Source: Pimelobacter simplex
GTDB taxonomy: Bacteria > Actinomycetota > Actinomycetes > Propionibacteriales > Nocardioidaceae
Reading direction: 5' to 3'
Assembly: GCA_016803235.1 (NCBI GenBank)
Contig: JADCLI010000001.1
Location: 1-64,000 of the forward strand
DNA length: 64,000 bases
A program made the translations under genes and the position numbers. Below the pieces are notes generated by a model. The model was not told where the DNA came from and made no database searches. It saw nothing but the letters and a program-made list of their open reading frames with translations. Within the stretch, counting starts at the first letter, position 1; every line of letters begins with the position of its first letter. Below, piece by piece: positions 36,041 through 44,075 of the stretch.

Positions 36041-37158
36041 TCCAGCAGGTCCAGGCAGTGGCGGGCGATGGCTGCCCTCGTGGCGGCCATCGCCCGCAAC
36101 GCGTCGGTGGGCTCGTCCTCGAGCACCTCGAACGGGATCGCCGACAGGCCGCTGAACACCACGAGCTGCAGCGCGTGCGCCCGGCGGACCGCGTCCAGAT
36201 CGAGATCGACACCCTCGGCGGCCAGCCCGCCGACGTACGCCGCCAGGCAGCTCTCGTCGCGTTCGACGAGGTCGCCCGCGTCGCGCCGCCCGATCTGGAC
36301 GTCACCGACGAGCAGCTGCCCGAGGTCGAACCCGACCGGCAGGGCCATGAAGAACCCGAAGTCGATCATCGTGAAGCCGTCGCGGTCGGGCCGGACCAGC
36401 AGGTTGTTGGGGCAGGCGTCGCCGTGGCCGGCCAGCACCGGCTGGGCCAGCAGCTCGGCGGTGATCCGGGGCAGCTCGTCGACGGCGGCCAGCATGCGCG
36501 GGCGCAGGTCGGTGAACGCGCCGGCCACCAGCGGGTGCTGCCACACGCCGTCGTCGGCGAGGATCGGCAGCACCTGGTGGCCGAGCCGGCCGTCGACGTA
36601 CGAGCGGACGTCCCACTCCTGGCCGCTCCCCAGTGCCAGGGCCCGGATCCCGGGGCGTGCCGCGAACCGGCCGAGCAGGTGGGCCGCGTGCCGGTACCGC
36701 GCGAGGTCCCAGGCGACCTCGGCCACGGGCACCACCTCGAGCCACACGGCGTACGACCCGCCGTCGATGTCGTGGACGCCGACCGCGCGGGGGATCGCCA
36801 GTCCCTCGGGGAGGTGGGCGGCGAGGTCGGAGCCGTAGACCGCGCCCTCGGTGCGCCAGGGCACCATCCCGGCCGCCCACTCGCGCACCTCCGGCGGCAC
36901 CATCTCGAACAGCGGCGAGCGCGACCACTCGTGGACGTGCTTCACGAACAGCCGGAAGTCCCGGGCGTGGCCGTCGACGGCGGCGGTCCCGGTGACCCAC
37001 CAGCGACCACCCGTCGTGATCGCGGGCAGGACGTAGTCGACCACGCGGGCGTGGGACGAGACCAGCTCGACGTCGTCGACCCCGAGGAGCTCGGCGACCA
37101 TCGCCGCGAGCACGGCGTCGTCGACGTCGGCGGCGCCGAGAGCGGATCGGTCGTGCAC
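36028..37158 (-). CDS. APH-like phosphotransferase (aminoglycoside/choline kinase fold)
   Basis: 376 residues, GTG start at 37158 after AGGAGGT. Protein-kinase-like fold with catalytic loop LAGHGDACPNNLLVRPD and metal-binding loop TMIDFGFFMA. Substrate unknown; the sequence gives no reason to call it a resistance gene. Overlaps the tail of dctA by 13 bases in the converging orientation. Confidence 0.75.
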   Translation of the reverse strand: MHDRSALGAADVDDAVLAAMVAELLGVDDVELVSSHARVVDYVLPAITTGGRWWVTGTAAVDGHARDFRLFVKHVHEWSRSPLFEMVPPEVREWAAGMVPWRTEGAVYGSDLAAHLPEGLAIPRAVGVHDIDGGSYAVWLEVVPVAEVAWDLARYRHAAHLLGRFAARPGIRALALGSGQEWDVRSYVDGRLGHQVLPILADDGVWQHPLVAGAFTDLRPRMLAAVDELPRITAELLAQPVLAGHGDACPNNLLVRPDRDGFTMIDFGFFMALPVGFDLGQLLVGDVQIGRRDAGDLVERDESCLAAYVGGLAAEGVDLDLDAVRRAHALQLVVFSGLSAIPFEVLEDEPTDALRAMAATRAAIARHCLDLLDQTG

Positions 37159-37268
37159 GGTGACCTCCTGGCTGATGCTGAAGGGGAAGCCCGAGCGATG
37201 CAGATCACCTGATCGTAGGGGCGTCCGGATCCGCAGCGCAGCGCCTCCGGCCGGATAGCGTGAGGCTC

Positions 37269-38219
37269 ATGGCGGACGACTCGGGCACCCAGGCCGCGTC
37301 GTGGGCCCGCCGGCTCGCCCACCTGGTGTGGCGCCTGGTCGTCACGACGGTCAGCTCGTGCCTGAGGTACCGCGTCACCGGCCTCGCCGCCGAGGCCGCG
37401 TTCTTCGCGGTCGTCTCGGTGCCACCGCTGATCTTCGCCCTCGCCGGTGGCGTCGGCTACGTCACCGACCACTTCACCGCGGCCCAGGTGGAGGAGGTGC
37501 GCCGCGCCGTCGTCGACCTGTTCTCGCGCTTCCTCACCGACACGGCCGTCAACAAGGTGATCCGGCCGACCATGGACGACGTGCTGCGCGGCGGCCGGTT
37601 CGACGTCATCTCGCTCGGGTTCGTGCTCGCCCTCTGGTCCGGCTCGCGCGCGCTCAACGTCTTCGTCGACACCATCACGATCATGCACGGGCTCGGCGGG
37701 CACCGCGGGATCGTCCAGACCCGGGCCCTGTCCTTCGTGCTCTACATCCTCGCGGTGGTCACCGGCGCGATCACGCTGCCGCTGGTGGTCGCGGGCCCCA
37801 AGCTGGTGCGCTCCTGGCTGCCCAACCGGGCCGAGTTCCTGATGGAGTTCTACTGGCCGCTCATCGTGGTGATGTGCGTGTGCTTCCTCGCCACGCTCTA
37901 CCACGTGTCGGTGCCGGTGCGGACCAGTTGGAGCTTCAACCTCCCGGGCGCGGTGTTCTCCCTGACCAGCTGGATCGTCGGGTCCTACGTGCTGCGCTGG
38001 GTGCTGACCGTGACCGCCGAGGACTCCCACTCGATCTACGGCCCGCTGGCCGCGCCGATCGCGATCCTGGTCTGGCTCTACATCGCCGCGTTGGCCGTGC
38101 TGATCGGTGCCGGCGTCAACGCCGCCTTCGACGAGGTGTTCCCGCAGGAGACCACGCAGCGGGCGCGCCGGGAGCTGATGGCGCGCCTGCTGCGGCGTCC
38201 GACCGAAGCGGTGGAGTAG
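37269..38219 (+). CDS. YihY/BrkB family membrane protein
   Basis: 316 residues from the ATG at 37269 (TAGCGT then seven bases, leaderless-like; a GTG at 37260 is possible). About six membrane segments; the family signatures VTGLAAEAAFFAVVSVPPL near the N-terminus and YGPLAAPIAILVWLYIAALA near the end are clear. Members are often called ribonuclease BN-like by historic error; true role unproven. Confidence 0.87.
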   Translation: MADDSGTQAASWARRLAHLVWRLVVTTVSSCLRYRVTGLAAEAAFFAVVSVPPLIFALAGGVGYVTDHFTAAQVEEVRRAVVDLFSRFLTDTAVNKVIRPTMDDVLRGGRFDVISLGFVLALWSGSRALNVFVDTITIMHGLGGHRGIVQTRALSFVLYILAVVTGAITLPLVVAGPKLVRSWLPNRAEFLMEFYWPLIVVMCVCFLATLYHVSVPVRTSWSFNLPGAVFSLTSWIVGSYVLRWVLTVTAEDSHSIYGPLAAPIAILVWLYIAALAVLIGAGVNAAFDEVFPQETTQRARRELMARLLRRPTEAVE

Positions 38220-38229
38220 GTTCCGGGCC

Positions 38230-39345
38230 GTGGGTGCGTTGAGCGGAGGACCGGCCGAGACCCCCCTGACGGGGCAGGTCGCGCTGCCTGAGCGGATCCG
38301 GTCGCCCTGGTGGGAGCTGGGGCGCCGGCTGCTGCTCGCCCTCGGCATCCTCGTCGGCACCGTCCTGCTGGTGTACTTCGACCGCGAGGGCTACCGCGAC
38401 TCCGGCGACGCGACCGCCGAGGACCCGTTCGGCACGATCTCGCTGGTCGACGCGATCTACTACACGACCGTCACCCTGAGCACGACCGGGTACGGCGACA
38501 TCTCGCCGGTCAGCGACCCGGCCCGCCTGGTCAACGCCTTCATCATCACCCCGGCCCGCATCGGCTTCCTGGTGCTGCTGATCGGCACCACGCTCGAGGT
38601 CCTCGCCCAGCGCAGCCGCGAGCTCTTCCGGATCTCCCGTTGGAGGAACAACATGGGACACCACGTCGTGGTGATCGGCTACGGCACCAAGGGTCGCAGC
38701 GCCGTCGAGACGCTGGTCGGCAACGGCCTCGACCGTGAGCACGTGGTGGTGGTCGATCCGAGTCCGGTGGCGCTGGCCGACGCCCACGCCGACCAGCTCG
38801 CCGTCGTCACCGGCGACGCCACCCGCCGCGGCGTGCTGCAACGCGCCGGCGTCGCGGAGGCCGACCAGGTCATCATCACCACCGGCCGCGACGACTCCAA
38901 CGTGCTCGCGGCGCTGACCGTGCGCCAGCTCAACCCCGACGCGTGGATCGTCGCCGCCGTCAGCGAGCAGGAGAACGCTCCGCTGATGCGCCAGTCCGGC
39001 GCCGACTCGGTGATCACCTCCTCCGACGCCGTGGGCCGGCTGCTCGGCCTCTCCACGCTCTCGCCCACGCTGGGCACGGTCATGGAGGACCTGCTCACCT
39101 ACGGCGAGGGCCTCGAGGTGGCCGAGCGCGAGCTGCTCGTCAACGAGGTCGGCATGCCGCCCCAGTCGCTGCCGGACCAGGTGATCGCGGTGATCCGCGA
39201 CGAGAAGGTCTACCGCTACTTCGACCCGGTCGTGACCCTGCTCGCGCGCGGCGACCGGCTGGTCGTCGTACGCCCGGCCAAGGAGCTGCCCTGGGCGCCG
39301 CGTCCTGGCACCCACAACGAGGATTTCGCCACCGACGAGGACTGA
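38230..39345 (+). CDS. Potassium channel with TrkA-N (RCK) domain
   Basis: 371 residues, GTG start (TAGGTT plus seven bases, leaderless-like). Two membrane helices around a pore loop with selectivity filter TTVTLSTTGYGD (filter about 86-90), then a cytosolic RCK domain beginning VVVIGYGTKGRS (150-157), and a TrkA-C-like end. A ligand-gated MthK-type K+ channel. Follows yihY by ten bases. Confidence 0.92.
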   Translation: MGALSGGPAETPLTGQVALPERIRSPWWELGRRLLLALGILVGTVLLVYFDREGYRDSGDATAEDPFGTISLVDAIYYTTVTLSTTGYGDISPVSDPARLVNAFIITPARIGFLVLLIGTTLEVLAQRSRELFRISRWRNNMGHHVVVIGYGTKGRSAVETLVGNGLDREHVVVVDPSPVALADAHADQLAVVTGDATRRGVLQRAGVAEADQVIITTGRDDSNVLAALTVRQLNPDAWIVAAVSEQENAPLMRQSGADSVITSSDAVGRLLGLSTLSPTLGTVMEDLLTYGEGLEVAERELLVNEVGMPPQSLPDQVIAVIRDEKVYRYFDPVVTLLARGDRLVVVRPAKELPWAPRPGTHNEDFATDED

Positions 39346-39490
39346 GCCGGACCGGCCGGGACCACCGGCGGGACCACTGGTCCTCTCGGACTACGCCGCC
39401 CGCCGACGACCGTGCACACCTGTCCCGCGGAGTGGCCGAACCCGGCCGCGTCGCGCGACAGCGGGGCGGCCGACCGGCAGTCTTGGCCGC

Positions 39491-39664
39491 ATGGGGAAGG
39501 ACTTCGGACCGTGGGTGCGGCATGACTGGTGCCCACGCTGCTACCGCCTGACGGAGCAGACGCGCTGGTACCGCCGGCTGTTGGGGGAGCCGCCCGACCA
39601 GCACGAGCGCCGGGTGCGCTGCAACGAGTGTTCGGCCGACCTCGGGCACGCCGCGGCCAGCTGA
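39491..39664 (+). CDS. Small zinc-ribbon protein, 57 residues
   Basis: Open frame from ATG 39491 to TGA 39662-39664. Four cysteines in two knuckles, CPRC (14-17) and CNEC (44-47), and basic aromatic residues (WVRHDW, RWYRRLL) suit a nucleic-acid or metal-binding mini-protein. CAGTCT lies seven bases before the ATG, so the message may be leaderless. No family was recognised. Confidence 0.55.
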   Translation: MGKDFGPWVRHDWCPRCYRLTEQTRWYRRLLGEPPDQHERRVRCNECSADLGHAAAS

Positions 39665-39734
39665 GGGTGGCGGGGTTGCCCTCGGGCGATCGGGTACTGC
39701 GCGTGCGTAGCCCGTATCCGAGGAGGAGGCATCC

Positions 39735-40118
39735 ATGCATCGCAAGAGCACGGCCGAACAGCTGAGGGACGACCTGCGCGACCTCGTCGACGCCGTCGTG
39801 CCCGACGTCGAGTCCGCCGTCCACAGCGTCGCGGAGAAGGCACCGCCACTGATCCACCACGGCCGTGCCGCCGCCGTCGAGAAGGGCACCCTCGCCGCGA
39901 CCTCGCTCGCCCGGCGGATCCCCGACCCGGTCCGTGACCGGCTTCCCGACTCCGTCACCGACCACCTGCCCGCGCCGCAGCGTCGGCGCGGTCGCGCCCT
40001 GCTGGTGCTGGCCCTGATCGGCCTGCTCGGTGCCGGGGCCGCCGTCGCCGCGCGCCGCCGCCAGGCCCCACCGCCGCGGCCCGTGCCGAGCGACCTCGAC
40101 GAGGAGAGCCGGGCCTGA
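39735..40118 (+). CDS. Single-pass membrane protein of unknown function
   Basis: 127 residues, ribosome binding site GAGGAGGAGG. A helical, acidic/basic N-terminal half (HRKSTAEQLRDDLRDLVDAV) and one C-terminal membrane segment ALLVLALIGLLGAGAAVA followed by RRR, so the N-terminus is probably in the periplasm or a tail anchor holds it. No family recognised. Confidence 0.7.
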   Translation: MHRKSTAEQLRDDLRDLVDAVVPDVESAVHSVAEKAPPLIHHGRAAAVEKGTLAATSLARRIPDPVRDRLPDSVTDHLPAPQRRRGRALLVLALIGLLGAGAAVAARRRQAPPPRPVPSDLDEESRA

Positions 40119-40144
40119 CGGCATTCGAACATGTGTTCTATTCT
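40115..40144 (+). promoter_or_regulatory. LexA-box promoter of a small ORF
   Basis: TCGAACATGTGTTCTA at 40125-40140 matches the LexA consensus TCGAAC-N4-GTTCGA at all but one arm base. It lies between CTGACG (40115-40120) and TATTCT (40139-40144), the same layout as at recA, and the ORF ATG follows six bases later. Confidence 0.75.
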
Positions 40145-40150
40145 GGCGTC

Positions 40151-40360
40151 ATGGCGGGGGTGCGGCACGTGTGGGTCAGGCTGGCGTTCGTGCCGGTCGA
40201 GCTCCCCGGCCTGGTCCTCGACTGGCGCTCGACCGAGCGCGGCTGGGAAGGCCTGGTCTCCTACGTCGACCGTGAGGGCCGGGCGGTGACCGAGTGGCTC
40301 GCCGCCACGGCGCTGCGGCCGATCGGCCCGGACCACCGGGCCGGTTCGGCGGCTCGCTGA
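40151..40360 (+). CDS. Small protein with LexA-controlled promoter
   Basis: 69 residues from the ATG at 40151: MAGVRHVWVRLAFVPVELPG, then a beta-rich GLVSYVDREGRAVTEWLAA. A leaderless message is expected. The family was not named with certainty. In several actinobacteria small ORFs under LexA boxes accompany mutasome genes, but no imuB or dnaE2 follows here: the next 545 bases hold an RNA candidate. Confidence 0.65.
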   Translation: MAGVRHVWVRLAFVPVELPGLVLDWRSTERGWEGLVSYVDREGRAVTEWLAATALRPIGPDHRAGSAAR

Positions 40361-40429
40361 GGCAGACCGCGCGCCGTCCGACGTCATCTCGTCGTTTCGG
40401 CCCCAAGCGGCGGCTTCGGCCACTACCCT

Positions 40430-40520
40430 CTGTCTCGGTTCCCCAACCACAGCGTGCCCGACGAACCCCACACTCGCCGGGCACCAGACGCCCTGCCCGG
40501 CACTGCCGGGCAGGGCGTTC
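40430..40520 (+). ncRNA. Candidate 6C-like small RNA
   Basis: Three successive hairpins on the plus strand. Hairpin 1 (40430-40452): CTGT/ACAG and GGTT/AACC pairs close a CCCC loop. Hairpin 2 (40454-40484): GTGCCCG/CGGGCAC with inner CGA/TCG pairs closes a loop with CCCC. Hairpin 3 is the terminator at 40489-40517. Cytosine-rich loops in two adjacent hairpins followed by a strong terminator is the description of the actinobacterial 6C RNA, which acts on mRNAs through those loops. A TACCCT -10-like box lies at 40424-40429. Confidence 0.6.
40489..40517 (+). terminator. 13-bp GC hairpin terminator
   Basis: CGCCCTGCCCGGC, loop ACT, GCCGGGCAGGGCG, followed by TTCCTCGT. End of the 6C-like RNA. Confidence 0.8.
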
Positions 40521-40905
40521 CTCGTGGGGACCGGGCGACCGCGGCGCGGCGGGTAAAGCCTTCGCGAAGTCCGCCTCGACCGCGTGGTGGCCGACCTAGG
40601 GTGAGCCAGGACCAGGCGACGGCTCGGGATCGGCCCGGTTGCGACGATGAAGGGATCCCAAATGTCGATCGCGCGACGTCCGCGGCTCGACCCGGCTCCC
40701 TGCATCCCTCCTTCCCCGGCCCGTGGCTGTTCCCTGCATCGGGCCGGCCGTGGTGAGGCGTCCCCACTCAGCCTGACCATGGGCGGGTGCTCTCCGGGGA
40801 GACCCTGAGTGCCTGTCGGGCCCGGGAGATCCGGGTGTCCGCTCCGTCGCTGGCAGAGCGCGCCTGCGACGGAGCGGACGACGACGTGGACGACATGATG
40901 GTCCC
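40521..40905. other. Non-coding stretch with a 14-bp hairpin
   Basis: No convincing frame. Contains a strong hairpin GTCCGCTCCGTCGC (40837-40850), 15-base loop, GCGACGGAGCGGAC (40866-40879), ending 26 bases before the YjbQ GTG. It could be a leader structure of the YjbQ message. The rest shows nothing recognisable. Confidence 0.5.
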
Positions 40906-41310
40906 GTGGACACCGAGACCCGGACCTACCGCACGGGCGACCGCGACGTCGTCCTCGACCTGACCCGCGACTGCGCGGCATTCGTGGCCGGCCGCGGCGA
41001 CGGCCTGCTGCACGTCTTCGTTCCCCACGCCACCTGCGGCCTCGCGATCCTCGAGACCGGCGCCGGCAGCGACGACGACCTGCTCTCCCTGCTCGGCACA
41101 ATGCTCCCCGCCGACGACCGCTGGCTGCATCGTCACGGCACCCGCGGCCACGGCCGGTCGCACGTGCTGCCCGCCCTGGTGCCGCCGTACGCCTCGGTGC
41201 CGGTGCTCGGCGGCAGCCTCGCCCTCGGCACCTGGCAGAGCGTGTGCCTCGTCGACCTCAACGTCGACAACCACGAGCGCGAGGTGCGCTTCAGCTTCCT
41301 CGCGGGGTGA
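40906..41310 (+). CDS. YjbQ family protein (UPF0047)
   Basis: 134 residues, GTG start. The family motif HGTRGHGRSHVLPALVPPYA, then LGTWQSVCLVDLNVDN and the REVRFSFL end are present. YjbQ proteins have reported thiamine phosphate synthase side activity in E. coli; the biological role is uncertain. A hairpin at 40837-40879 precedes it. Confidence 0.88.
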   Translation: MDTETRTYRTGDRDVVLDLTRDCAAFVAGRGDGLLHVFVPHATCGLAILETGAGSDDDLLSLLGTMLPADDRWLHRHGTRGHGRSHVLPALVPPYASVPVLGGSLALGTWQSVCLVDLNVDNHEREVRFSFLAG

Positions 41311-41334
41311 GTGGGGAATGCATCGGAGGACGAC

Positions 41335-41433
41335 GTGGTTGTGCCCGTCAGCTGGTTCGAACTCATGCCCCCGGGCCTCACCCTTCGCCGCTACGAGCGG
41401 CCACTCGCCGAGAGGCGGCTGACGGACCAGTGA
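41335..41433 (+). CDS. Possible 32-residue small ORF
   Basis: GTG at 41335, TGA ending 41433, preceded by GGAGG with five-base spacing. Encodes VVVPVSWFELMPPGLTLRRY and a basic tail. It ends just before the terminator at 41441. Could be a genuine small protein or chance. Confidence 0.25.
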   Translation: MVVPVSWFELMPPGLTLRRYERPLAERRLTDQ

Positions 41434-41440
41434 GCAGCAC

Positions 41441-41485
41441 CGCGCAGCCACCCGCCGGGTAAGCCCCGGTCCGGGTGGCTGCGCG
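41441..41485. terminator. Bidirectional terminator after YjbQ and the aldolase gene
   Basis: CGCGCAGCCACCC (41441-41453) pairs with GGGTGGCTGCGCG (41473-41485) across a 19-base loop that has its own short stem CCGGG/CCCGG-like. Sits between converging genes. Confidence 0.8.
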
Positions 41486-41510
41486 CGCCTCCGACGCAGC
41501 CGGCGCGCGC

Positions 41511-42731
41511 TCAGAGGAACGCGTGCCCCTCTCCGCGGTACGTCGGGACGCTGGCCACGACCCTCCCGTCGTCGACCAGGTGCAGCTCGTTGACCCGCTC
41601 GCAGACCTCGCCGGCCTTGGCGTGCCGGAACCAGACCCGGTCGCCGACGCGCAGGTCGCCGGCACGGGTGAGCGGGGTCTGCGCCTCGCCGGCACCCTCC
41701 ATCGACGTCAGCTCCAGGCCGGGCGGCCACACGGGCGTGGGGAGCCGGTCGGGGCCGGGGACGCCGCTGGCGACCCAGCCGCCGCCGAGCACGGTGGCGA
41801 TGTCGGGGGTCGGACGGCGCACGACGCTGGTGACGAAGTACGCCGCCGGCCGGGACCGGAAGCGGCGGTAGCCGTCGAACAGGGTGGGGCAGTAGAGGCC
41901 TGAGCCGGCGGCCACCTCGGTGACGGCGTCCTCGGCGACCGTGGTCTCGATGCTGCCGGTGCCGCCACCGTTGACGAACTCGAGGTCGACGACCTCGCGG
42001 ACGGCGGCGACCGCGGCCCCCCGGCGGCGAGCCAGCTCGGCGATCGAGGCCGCCTGGACCGCACGGACCTGCACGCGGCGCAGCCGCGATCCGGTGTTGT
42101 CGCCGAGGCCGGCGACCTGTCCCTCGTAGGCCATCATCCCGACCAGCCGGACCCGCGGCCGGGCCGCGATCGCGAGCGCGAGCCGGCGCGCGGCGCCGGG
42201 TGCATGGACCGGGGAGCGACGGGTGCCGAGGTGCACCCGGCCCTGCAGCAGCCGCAGCGACGCGTCGAGGTCGAGGCAGACCCGGATCGGCGGCGCACCC
42301 GCGTGGACCGCGCCCTCGATCAGGTCGACCTGCTCGATCGAGTCGACCATCAGCGTCACGCGGGCGGCCAGCCGCTCGTCGCTCGCCAGCGCCTGGAGCG
42401 CGTGCTGGTCGGCGGTGGGGTAGCCGACCACGACGTCGTCGCAGGTCTGCGCCAACCACAGCGCCTCCGGCAGCGTGAGCGCGAGGACGCCGGCGAACCC
42501 GTCGAGGTCCAGCACCGCGTCGCTGATCGCGCGACAGCGCACCGACTTGGTCGCCAGCCGCACCGGCTTGCCGGCGGCCCGATCCACCAGCGAGCGGGCG
42601 TTGCCCGCCAGGGCGCCGAGGTCGACGACGGCGAACGGCGGCTCGAGGTGGGCCGTCGCCGCGGCGAGCGCCGTGACCCTGGCCGCGGGGGTGGTGACGG
42701 AAGCGAGGTCGAGCACCCGGGTGGCGCTCAT
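41511..42731 (-). CDS. PLP-dependent alanine racemase-fold amino acid aldolase/deaminase
   Basis: 406 residues. Type III PLP fold: AVVDLGALAGNARSLV then the internal-aldimine Lys in VRLATKSVRC (about residue 61), YEGQVAGLGD, and a C-terminal beta domain ending with a HAK motif and PTYRGEGHAF, as in D-threonine aldolase and related enzymes. Metal- and substrate-specificity not readable. The ATG overlaps the stop of the lactone oxidase gene (ATGA), so they are one operon. Confidence 0.8.
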   Translation of the reverse strand: MSATRVLDLASVTTPAARVTALAAATAHLEPPFAVVDLGALAGNARSLVDRAAGKPVRLATKSVRCRAISDAVLDLDGFAGVLALTLPEALWLAQTCDDVVVGYPTADQHALQALASDERLAARVTLMVDSIEQVDLIEGAVHAGAPPIRVCLDLDASLRLLQGRVHLGTRRSPVHAPGAARRLALAIAARPRVRLVGMMAYEGQVAGLGDNTGSRLRRVQVRAVQAASIAELARRRGAAVAAVREVVDLEFVNGGGTGSIETTVAEDAVTEVAAGSGLYCPTLFDGYRRFRSRPAAYFVTSVVRRPTPDIATVLGGGWVASGVPGPDRLPTPVWPPGLELTSMEGAGEAQTPLTRAGDLRVGDRVWFRHAKAGEVCERVNELHLVDDGRVVASVPTYRGEGHAFL

Positions 42732-44005
42732 CCGAAGATCCGCTCGACGTGCGCGTTGGTGAAGACGCCGTCGGGGTCGAACCGCTTGCGCACGTCGAGG
42801 AAGGCGTCGAACTCGGGGTAGAGCCCACGCAGCGTGTCGGCACCGAGAGTGTGCCGCTTGCCCCAGTGCGGGCGAGCGCCGTAGGCCGCCGCGATCTCCT
42901 CGACCGCGGCGAAGTACGCCTGCCACGCCATGCCGGCGTACGCGTGGGCAGCGACGTACGCCGTCGGACGACCGTACGAGGGGCTCAGCATCGCGTCGGT
43001 GTCGGCGGCCACGAAGCGCACCTCGAGCGGGAAGTTCACGTCGAAGCCGCGGCGCTCGATCATCGCGAGGAGGTCGGTGATGGCCTCGGTCGCTGCCTCG
43101 CGCGGGAAGGCCCACTCCGTCTCGGTGAACCGGACCAGGCGCGGGCTGGAGAAGACCCGGTGGCTGACGTCGACCCGGCTGGACGAGCCGGCCAGCCGGG
43201 TCACGGTGCGGTTGAGCCGCGGGATCGCCGAGGGGTAGCGGCGCCCGGCCCGGCACACCAGGTCGAGCACCCGGTTCTCGACGATCACCTCGTCGACGTA
43301 GGACCCGACCCGGCCACGGGCGTGGATCGGTGCGTCGGTGCGGTTCAGCTCCTTGGTGAGCGCGTCGCTCGCGTGGGGGAAGACGAAGAACTCGAAGTGG
43401 TCGTTGCCCTCGGCGTACGCGTCGAGCTCGGCGAGCACCTGCGCCAGCGGGAGCCGGTCTCGACGCTCGTGGAGGCGGAAGGACGGCACCGTGCGCAGGG
43501 TGTACGCCGTCACGACGCCGAGCGCGCCGACGCTGACCCGGGCGGCCCGCAGGTCGTCGCCGGCGACCTCGACGATCGCGCCGTCGGCGGTGACCAGCTC
43601 GGCGGACTCGACGAACGTGGCGAGGTTGCCGAGCCTCGAGCCGGTGCCGTGGGTCGCGGTCGAGATGGCGCCGGCCACGCTCTGTGCGTTGATGTCGCCG
43701 AGGTTGGCCACGGCCAGGCCGTGGGCGTCGAGCAGGTCGTTGAGGTCGTGCAGCCGGGTGCCGGCGGCGACCCGGACCAGGCCGGTCGCGCGGTCGACGT
43801 GGTGCAGACCCGTCAGCCTGTCGAGGGAGACGAGGGTCCCGTCGGTGAGGACGTTGTCACCGAAGGCGTGCCCGGCGCCCACGACGCGGACCACCTCGCG
43901 CCGCTCGGCGGCGCCGCGGACCGTCGAGGCCACCTCGGCGACCGACGACGGCAGGGCGCGCCGAGCCGGGTTGCAGCTCTGGTCGCCGGTCCAGTTCCTC
44001 CACAT
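42728..44005 (-). CDS. FAD-linked sugar lactone oxidase (D-arabinono-1,4-lactone oxidase family)
   Basis: 425 residues from the ATG at 44005. N-terminal FAD-binding PCMH domain (VRVVGAGHAFGDNV, about 38-51; GAISTATHGTGSRLGN, about 112-127) and C-terminal ALO domain ending with PHWGKRHTL and RKRFDPDGVFTN. Oxidises an aldonolactone with oxygen. The aldolase/racemase-fold enzyme follows in the same operon, and the combination recurs in actinobacteria. Physiological substrate unknown. Confidence 0.85.
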   Translation of the reverse strand: MWRNWTGDQSCNPARRALPSSVAEVASTVRGAAERREVVRVVGAGHAFGDNVLTDGTLVSLDRLTGLHHVDRATGLVRVAAGTRLHDLNDLLDAHGLAVANLGDINAQSVAGAISTATHGTGSRLGNLATFVESAELVTADGAIVEVAGDDLRAARVSVGALGVVTAYTLRTVPSFRLHERRDRLPLAQVLAELDAYAEGNDHFEFFVFPHASDALTKELNRTDAPIHARGRVGSYVDEVIVENRVLDLVCRAGRRYPSAIPRLNRTVTRLAGSSSRVDVSHRVFSSPRLVRFTETEWAFPREAATEAITDLLAMIERRGFDVNFPLEVRFVAADTDAMLSPSYGRPTAYVAAHAYAGMAWQAYFAAVEEIAAAYGARPHWGKRHTLGADTLRGLYPEFDAFLDVRKRFDPDGVFTNAHVERIFG

Positions 44006-44075
44006 GGCGACCACCCTGCCCCGGCCGGGCGTACGCGTGAAGCACGGGAATGCGCACTCACTCACATCAGGTCGG

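Noticed and set aside
36028..37158. Aminoglycoside resistance gene
   Set aside because: The kinase fold is shared by many metabolic kinases and nothing points to antibiotic substrates.
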